Source: Planctomycetota bacterium
GTDB taxonomy: Bacteria > Planctomycetota > Phycisphaerae > Sedimentisphaerales > UBA12454
Assembly: GCA_018828825.1 (NCBI GenBank)
Contig: JAHJUV010000015.1
Span: 1 to 10,580 of the forward strand
Direction: 5' to 3'
DNA: 10,580 nt
Positions 6,128-10,580 of this stretch are shown here, piece after piece. The translations under genes were made by a program, and so were the position numbers. The notes beneath the pieces were generated by a model. It saw only the letters and a list, made by a program, of their open reading frames with translations. It was not told the origin of the DNA and ran no database searches. How positions within the stretch are numbered: the stretch's first letter is position 1; every line of letters starts with the position of its first letter.

Positions 6128-7480
6128 TTATTCCGTTTCTTCATTGTTTTCAGTTTGATTTGACTGTTCAGATTGTCCGGCATTTTCCGGCACGATTATC
6201 TGTTCGGCTTCTATAAAAACGTCTTCAAGAGCAATATTATCTACCTTATTTCTCAGGAGACAGTAAATAACGGAGCCGGCTGAAAAATAGAAACTAATTG
6301 CAAAGGAAATTACCAATCCTGCGATAAAAAGTATCTCAAGATAAACGATGAATGCGGCAATCGATTCCGTCAGGTTTCTCGATATATCAATACCGTTTCC
6401 CAAAAAATTGAAAAATTCGGGCCTGGGCCAGATTGCGACAAGTTTATCAAGCTGCTCGGCTTTACTGCTGTGGGTAAAAATACCCAGTTGGAGGAACCAT
6501 CTGCTTATGATAAGCAGTACAAAGGCGAAAAATCTTACAAATAAATAACTTATTGCTCCGTAAACAGCGGCAAGCAGGGTATAAAATCCCAGCCGCCAGG
6601 GTTTTGAATAAACATAATTGAAAGATTTGCTGATAGCATCGAAAGTATCGGAATTATCATAAGCAATCGCACCAAACATAAGATTGACCCCTGCGACAGC
6701 CTCTATAACCGTAAAAGACATCACCAGCCCCGCAAAAAGGATAATTACGAAAAATAGAGCCAGAACAAGTTCTCCAATCCATGGAATATTTGTTACCAGG
6801 CCGAGCACAAAAATTATTACCAATCCTAAAATAGCTACCAACATTACCGGGGCTGTTGGAGCAAAGAAAAGCGGAAGAAATTTTCTAAGTGCAAATTTTA
6901 TAGACGGTCTTATGCCAATTTTTTCACCCTTTGAAAAATGCAAAGCGGCCCCCCTGCATATTGCGCCGCCGGCCACGGAAAAAATTGCGAAAGAAATTAA
7001 AAGAAAAATAACACCGTAAACAGTGTGATATTTCAGCAGCCATATAAAGGACAGGATACAACCTGAAATTGCCGTCGTTACATTGTCAAGTTTTAACTGC
7101 AGAAGCGAAACAATCGCCTGGTTAAAATTCACAAGGCAAAAGTTCGACCACACCTTAAAAACGCCCTGCTTTTCCCCCCTGTCTTTGTAAATCTTGATAA
7201 AGTTTTCTGTTCTCTCGGGATTATTTACAAAACAATGCAGTTCCGTCGGCCAGGTTACTGAACCAGTCAACGTCGAAGTCCTGAGCTGCCGCTGAGTAAG
7301 CTTGCCGGAAGCAACTACGGTTTTGCTGAAATCCATCAACCAGCCGGCAATAAAAATTAATCCCACTGCCAAAAAAGCGGTTAAAATTCTGCCCGGCTGA
7401 ATTGATATTCTGAACAGCTTAAAAATGTGCGGAAAAAGAAAATTTCCACAGTATTGATTCAAATCTTTTTGCTCTGTCAT
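6128..7480 (-). CDS. Multi-pass membrane protein of unknown function
   Basis: I cannot assign this 450-residue protein to a named family. By eye it has about six membrane segments: 33-50, 152-176, 204-229, 233-258, 297-325 and 375-405. Between the first two is a roughly 100-residue hydrophilic region with a TWPTELHCFVNNPE stretch. Two polar cytosolic-looking loops carry basic residues (FSKGEKIGIRPSIKFALRK, about 182-200, and SKSFNYVYSKPWRLGF, 284-299). The resemblance of these two loops (basic residues leading into a hydrophobic helix) hints at an internal duplication. The C-terminus is a charged tail rich in Glu, Gln and Asn (about 425-450). No catalytic motif or ATP-binding site is visible. 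The ATG has a good Shine-Dalgarno (AAAGGG, 7 bases upstream). It lies just upstream of the membrane-anchored sugar dehydratase and is probably co-transcribed, so an envelope role is plausible but unproven. Confidence 0.85.
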   Translation of the reverse strand: MTEQKDLNQYCGNFLFPHIFKLFRISIQPGRILTAFLAVGLIFIAGWLMDFSKTVVASGKLTQRQLRTSTLTGSVTWPTELHCFVNNPERTENFIKIYKDRGEKQGVFKVWSNFCLVNFNQAIVSLLQLKLDNVTTAISGCILSFIWLLKYHTVYGVIFLLISFAIFSVAGGAICRGAALHFSKGEKIGIRPSIKFALRKFLPLFFAPTAPVMLVAILGLVIIFVLGLVTNIPWIGELVLALFFVIILFAGLVMSFTVIEAVAGVNLMFGAIAYDNSDTFDAISKSFNYVYSKPWRLGFYTLLAAVYGAISYLFVRFFAFVLLIISRWFLQLGIFTHSSKAEQLDKLVAIWPRPEFFNFLGNGIDISRNLTESIAAFIVYLEILFIAGLVISFAISFYFSAGSVIYCLLRNKVDNIALEDVFIEAEQIIVPENAGQSEQSNQTENNEETE

Positions 7481-7550
7481 CCCTGAGCCCTTTCAAAAAT
7501 CACGACAGACCTATGATTTTTACAAACTATACATGTTATCACTCTTTAAG

Positions 7551-7757
7551 TTATTGTTCCAGCATATTTTCCGGGCCGTTTTCATCGTCTTTTTCCTGCT
7601 CTTTGACCGGCGAAGATATAACATATTCGCCTCGGAACCAGCGGTCGAGGTCAACCAGTTTGCATCTTTCCGAACAGAAAGGGGGAAAGCCCGCCTGACC
7701 CCTGGTTTTTGAGGGATCAGGAACGGTTTTTCCGCATACTGGACATCGCCTTTTCAT
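7551..7757 (-). CDS. yacG: YacG-family zinc protein, DNA gyrase inhibitor
   Basis: A 68-residue protein with the complete YacG zinc site: Cys5 and Cys8 (CPVCG) and Cys28 and Cys32 (FCSERC), followed by the conserved LVDLDRW (34-40). In E. coli YacG binds the GyrB C-terminal region and blocks DNA binding by gyrase. The acidic C-terminal tail (DDENGPEN) is typical of the family in showing little conservation. Length matches (E. coli YacG is 65 residues). There is no clear Shine-Dalgarno, and a strong promoter-like sequence ends only 8 bases before the ATG, which suggests a nearly leaderless mRNA. It lies 70 bases upstream of the membrane protein gene with no terminator between, so read-through is possible. 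Identity is secure; the gyrase role here rests on the family. Confidence 0.92.
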   Translation of the reverse strand: MKRRCPVCGKTVPDPSKTRGQAGFPPFCSERCKLVDLDRWFRGEYVISSPVKEQEKDDENGPENMLEQ

Positions 7758-7765
7758 AGCCGAAT

Positions 7766-7794
7766 ATTATAAAATAGAAAAAGGTTTGCCGCAA
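7766..7794 (-). promoter_or_regulatory. Sigma-70-like promoter for yacG
   Basis: Read on the minus strand, TTGCGG (7794-7789) and a perfect TATAAT (7771-7766) are separated by exactly 17 bases. The -10 box ends 8 bases before the yacG ATG, so a normal start site would leave a leader of about 0-3 bases. This is inferred from consensus matching only. Confidence 0.5.
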
Positions 7795-7853
7795 GATTTG
7801 CCTGCTGCACAAAATATTTAACAATGGGGCAAAACAGTCCCTAATTGGGGCGT

Positions 7854-8375
7854 TTATGCCAATCCGTCCAGCTCAACATTTTCGGGTACAGGGTCGCCCT
7901 GTTTTACGATGCCTTTTTCAATCAGCCGAGCATATTCTATGCAGTATTTTGCCCATGGTCTTGCTTCGAGTCTGGCTTTTGATATGCCTCTGCCGGTAAC
8001 TTCACAGATGCCGTATGTATTATCCTCGATGCGCTGAAGGGCCTCGGCAATTTCGTGCAGGATTTTTCTTTCGCTGTCGAGCAGGTTAAGCGCAAACTCC
8101 TGCTCATAATTATCAGTGCCGATATCGGCCATATGTATAGGCATACTCGAAAGGTCGCCGGTCGCATCAAGACGGGATTTCTTCAGAGCTTCATCTTCAA
8201 TGGAATTTACATCACCAACAATTTCCTGCATCTTCTCAACAAGTAAGTGCTGAAAATGCTCTACATCTTCGGGGGTAAGATATTCGTTTGTTTTTGTATA
8301 AACAGGAATAGCCTTCTTTTTTGCACTCTTCCTGCTTGAAGGCGATTTTCTTTTTACAATTTCTCTCTTTTTCAC
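7854..8375 (-). CDS. DksA/TraR-family regulator with degenerate zinc finger
   Basis: From the GTG at 8375 the protein has 173 residues. It has a Lys/Arg/Ser-rich N-terminus (1-25), a coiled-coil-like helical region (about 33-115) with the paired-helix look of DksA (LLVEKMQEIVGDVNSIEDEALKK and the later LLDSERKILHEIAEALQRIEDNTYG), and a C-terminal finger. In the finger the usual CxxC pairs are CEVT (Cys124, Thr127) and CIEY (Cys145, Tyr148). Only two of four zinc ligands remain, although the surrounding ISKARLEARPWAKY segment is well kept. DksA proteins bind the RNA polymerase secondary channel and, with ppGpp, tune initiation. The acidic tip is not of the classical DxxDxA form, so activity may differ. 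The only other start is a TTG at 8468, adding a hydrophobic 31-residue segment. A promoter-like sequence just upstream would start transcription near 8464, which favours the GTG. Family confident, start uncertain. Confidence 0.85.
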   Translation of the reverse strand: MKKREIVKRKSPSSRKSAKKKAIPVYTKTNEYLTPEDVEHFQHLLVEKMQEIVGDVNSIEDEALKKSRLDATGDLSSMPIHMADIGTDNYEQEFALNLLDSERKILHEIAEALQRIEDNTYGICEVTGRGISKARLEARPWAKYCIEYARLIEKGIVKQGDPVPENVELDGLA

Positions 8376-8470
8376 AGCCTCTGTATCCGTAGAAAAAATT
8401 TTGTCACTAACCGGTTTCCCTGACTTCGGTAAAAACCCATACAGGAAAACCGCACATTTAAAGAGCAAAT

Positions 8471-8499
8471 ACTATATTCAGCGACCCAACTGTTTGCAA
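8471..8499 (-). promoter_or_regulatory. Sigma-70-like promoter for the DksA-like gene
   Basis: On the minus strand TTGCAA (8499-8494) and TATAGT (8476-8471) are separated by 17 bases, with four and five matches of six to the consensus boxes. Transcription would begin near 8464. That is inside or beyond the TTG codon at 8466-8468 and about 90 bases before the GTG at 8375. Consensus matching only. Confidence 0.4.
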
Positions 8500-8520
8500 G
8501 TCATTTTATTTAAATTATAA

Positions 8521-8538
8521 CCCTTTTTCCTAAAAGGG
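8521..8538 (-). terminator. Hairpin just after mutL, possible weak terminator
   Basis: Right after the mutL stop, the minus strand forms a 7-base-pair stem CCCTTTT/AAAAGGG with the 4-base loop AGGA. It is followed by AT-rich sequence without a clean T-run. It may end the mutL transcript, or act as an mRNA 3' stabiliser. Confidence 0.4.
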
Positions 8539-8539
8539 C

Positions 8540-10336
8540 TTATGTTCTTTTGAATTGTTTTTCAAGCTCTGCCAGTGAAAATCTTATGGTTGTCGGTCTG
8601 CCGTGGGGGCATCTGCTGGCTCGCTCTATCGCCTCTTTATCGGTTAAAAGCTGGCGCATCTCAACCTGATTTAATTTTTGTCCCGCCTTGACGGCGGCCT
8701 TGCAGGCGGCCATATCGAGAACCTTATGAAGAAGTCTTTCGGCATCGAGTTTTTCCGCAGAGTCGGCAAGTATGTCGAGAAAGTCCGTTACAAAATCCAC
8801 CGGCTTGACTTTTGCCAGCATAGTGGGAAAAGACTGTATCGCCCATAATCCCGGCCCGAAAGGTTCGATGGTTATGCCGAGCCGGTCGAGAAGTTCGACC
8901 GCACTGCTCAGCGTCTCCCGGCGGGCAGGATTTATTTCAAATGTCTCAGGTATAAGGAGTTTTTGCGATTGAAGTTTTGCCGCTTCATTTCCGGCCAGCC
9001 TCCTGCAGAGGTCTTCATATATTATCCGTTCATGAAGAGCGTGCTGGTCGACAATTAAAAATCCATCTTCTACCTGGGCTATTATGTAGCTGTCGTGAAT
9101 CTGAAAATACTCCGCTCCGGCCGGGGACTGTGAAGGAGTATTACCGTAAAAATCCTCGCGCTGCCGGGCGGCAGAAAAATCGCTTCTTTTTGTGATATTT
9201 GAAAAGTCAAGATGCTGCTGGGAAACTGCCGCGGATTTGCTCCGGTCGAAGAACCCAGATATCGCCTCAACAATCTGCTGTTTAGCTTCCTGACCCTGAC
9301 CCAGAGATACATTATCAGCAATCGGTAATTTGGCCTTAGTGTCGAGGTCGATTGACAGCAATTTTTCCCGTACCAAACCAAGAACCTGCGAGTAAATAAG
9401 GTTCGGATTATCGAACCGGACCTCTATTTTTGTCGGATGAACATTTACGTCAAAATCCTGAGACGGCATCCTGAAAAAGATAAAAATTACGGGGTATCTA
9501 TTCGGCTCAATCATGCCGCGATATGCTTCCCTTACTGCATGCGAAAGAATTTTATCACGAATATATCTGCCGTTGAGGAAAAAATACTGGAATTTCGTGT
9601 TCGCCCTGCCGTTTTCAGGCCTGCAAAGCAGCGCGGAGACTTCAAGATTCTTTTCCGTGCTGTTCAATTCGAGCAAAGAGTCCATAAGGTCGGCGGAAAA
9701 TAAACTTCCAATTCTTCCTCTTGTGCCCAGCCCGCCGGCCAATCTGTAAAGCTCCTTGTCGTTATGAAACAAAGCCATTGAAATATTGATATGAGCAAGT
9801 GCAATTCTGGCGAACTGTTCAACAATGTGCGATATTTCCGTGTTTGCGGTTCGCAGAAATTTTCTCCTGGCAGGCAGCTTGTAAAAAAGGTTTCGTACTT
9901 CTATCGTCGTACCGGCATTGGCGCTGCACGGCTTAATTTCATCCTTACTTCCGCAATCTACTTCGACCTTATAAGCCTCTATCGCATCAGGACATTTACT
10001 GACAATAGAAACGTTCGCAACTGAAGCAATGCTGGCGAGAGCTTCGCCGCGAAAACCCATAGTGGAAATATTCAGCAAATCGGCGCTGGATTTGAGCTTG
10101 CTCGTGGCGTGGGCCTCGAAAGCAACGGAAAGGTCCTCGGCGTCCATACCGCAGCCGTTGTCTATTACCCGGATAAGCCTTTTGCCGCCGTCTTCTATGT
10201 GAATGGTTATATCGGTCGCGCCGGCGTCGATGCTGTTTTCGACAAGTTCCTTGATGACGCTGGCAGGTCTTTCGATAACCTCGCCGGCGGCAATCATATT
10301 AACCGTATTCTGGTCAAGTACCTTTATCTGGCCCAT
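8540..10336 (-). CDS. mutL: DNA mismatch repair protein MutL, endonuclease-bearing type
   Basis: MutL couples MutS mismatch recognition to strand removal. The 598-residue protein has the N-terminal GHKL ATPase: IAAGEVIERPASVIKELVENS (15-35, with Glu30 and Asn34 at the catalytic and Mg positions), DNGCGM (59-64), ATSK (77-80) and GFRGEAL (94-100). The S5-like transducer domain contains FLNGRYI (253-259) and VNVHPTKIEVRF (298-308). After a short variable linker (about 335-408) the C-terminal domain carries the nuclease motif DQHALHERIIYE (430-441, form DQHAx2Ex4E), ACKAAVKAGQ (544-553) and CPHGRP (576-581). These are the metal-binding elements absent from E. coli MutL. Gln458-KLLIP463 fits the beta-clamp-binding form QxxLxP. 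It is therefore expected to nick DNA itself, as in MutH-less bacteria. Length is typical. The ATG has AAGG a few bases upstream. It is divergent from the nucleotidyltransferase gene. Confidence 0.97.
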   Translation of the reverse strand: MGQIKVLDQNTVNMIAAGEVIERPASVIKELVENSIDAGATDITIHIEDGGKRLIRVIDNGCGMDAEDLSVAFEAHATSKLKSSADLLNISTMGFRGEALASIASVANVSIVSKCPDAIEAYKVEVDCGSKDEIKPCSANAGTTIEVRNLFYKLPARRKFLRTANTEISHIVEQFARIALAHINISMALFHNDKELYRLAGGLGTRGRIGSLFSADLMDSLLELNSTEKNLEVSALLCRPENGRANTKFQYFFLNGRYIRDKILSHAVREAYRGMIEPNRYPVIFIFFRMPSQDFDVNVHPTKIEVRFDNPNLIYSQVLGLVREKLLSIDLDTKAKLPIADNVSLGQGQEAKQQIVEAISGFFDRSKSAAVSQQHLDFSNITKRSDFSAARQREDFYGNTPSQSPAGAEYFQIHDSYIIAQVEDGFLIVDQHALHERIIYEDLCRRLAGNEAAKLQSQKLLIPETFEINPARRETLSSAVELLDRLGITIEPFGPGLWAIQSFPTMLAKVKPVDFVTDFLDILADSAEKLDAERLLHKVLDMAACKAAVKAGQKLNQVEMRQLLTDKEAIERASRCPHGRPTTIRFSLAELEKQFKRT

Positions 10337-10388
10337 AGCAACCTTATTTTACTCGTTTAATAGCCGAGTTGTCGAAAGAATTTTGCTA

Positions 10389-10416
10389 TTGAAAAAGAAT
10401 TCAGTTCGGGTAGAAT
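10389..10416 (+). promoter_or_regulatory. Sigma-70-like promoter for the nucleotidyltransferase gene
   Basis: TTGAAA (10389-10394) and TAGAAT (10411-10416) are separated by 16 bases in the divergent gap between mutL and the next gene. The start site would lie near 10423, giving a leader of about 13 bases that still contains the AAGGA at 10424-10428. Consensus matching only. Confidence 0.4.
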
Positions 10417-10435
10417 TGGGGGTAAGGATAATTGT

Positions 10436-10580
10436 ATGATTGCAGAAAAAGACAAAAATACTATATCGCTTCTCGCTCGTCAATACGGCGTGCACAAAGT
10501 TATCCTCTTCGGCTCCAGTATCAAACCGCAAAAAGAAGCAAAAGATATCGACCTTGGGGTAATTGGAATCGAGCCGAGGC
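10436..10580 (+). CDS. MNT-type nucleotidyltransferase, N-terminal part (cut by window end)
   Basis: The first 48 codons are visible and open to the window edge. They show the nucleotidyltransferase core: a predicted helix (about 6-17), the strand and loop KVILFGSS (21-28), then DID (37-39) and LGV, i.e. the GSx(n)DxD metal-binding pattern of the Pol-beta/MNT superfamily. Minimal proteins with this start act as the antitoxin partner of HEPN toxins, as tRNA- or antibiotic-modifying enzymes, or are uncharacterised. The usual Arg-Ala-Arg after GS is not present (SIKPQ instead). The ATG has a strong Shine-Dalgarno (AAGGA, 7 bases upstream). The partner gene, if any, lies outside the window. Superfamily fairly sure, function unknown. 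Confidence 0.75.
   Translation, partial: MIAEKDKNTISLLARQYGVHKVILFGSSIKPQKEAKDIDLGVIGIEPR

Noticed and set aside
1..10580. CRISPR array, insertion sequence, prophage or integron signs
   Set aside because: No regularly spaced repeats, transposase, terminal inverted repeats or phage genes; the tyrosine recombinase looks like a housekeeping Xer protein.

Overview
The window looks like an ordinary chromosomal segment of a Gram-negative bacterium with lipopolysaccharide or a related Kdo-containing envelope. The placement is an inference from protein character. A KDO-8-phosphate synthase, a MutL with the endonuclease motif, a DksA/TraR-like protein with a half-lost zinc finger, a YacG protein and compact housekeeping operons together suggest the Planctomycetota, perhaps Phycisphaerae/Sedimentisphaerales. 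There is no 16S or other decisive marker, so this is tentative. I see no insertion sequence, prophage, CRISPR array, tRNA or rRNA.

Left part, plus strand (126-2460): three tightly coupled genes, a CYTH-domain protein, a diacylglycerol/lipid-kinase-family protein and KdsA. Their ends and starts overlap by one and four bases, so they are probably one transcript with translational coupling. An AT-rich intrinsic terminator overlaps the kdsA stop. A 231-base gap follows, holding two small adjacent hairpins of unknown meaning. Next come a small unrecognised protein with a TTG start (2692-3042) and a XerC/XerD-type tyrosine recombinase (3088-4080), ending at a terminator that can serve both strands.

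Right part, minus strand (4151-10336): read in transcription order, this holds mutL, a DksA/TraR-family gene, yacG, a multi-pass membrane protein of unknown function, and a membrane-anchored nucleotide-sugar 4,6-dehydratase of the PglF/WbpM/CapD type. The hairpin after mutL and the promoter-like sites ahead of dksA and yacG suggest several transcription units rather than one long operon. The last two genes are 27 bases apart and probably co-transcribed.

Right edge: a divergent gene (10436 onward) begins a MNT-type nucleotidyltransferase and is cut by the window end.

The functions are envelope construction (KdsA, the lipid kinase, the sugar dehydratase, perhaps the membrane protein), genome maintenance (MutL, XerC/D, YacG acting on gyrase) and transcriptional adjustment (the DksA-like protein). 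I found no convincing new multi-gene system. The most worthwhile oddities are the degenerate DksA zinc finger with its unclear start, a possible leaderless yacG mRNA, the CYTH/lipid kinase/KdsA coupling, the uncharacterised gene ahead of the recombinase, and the paired hairpins at 2538-2567.
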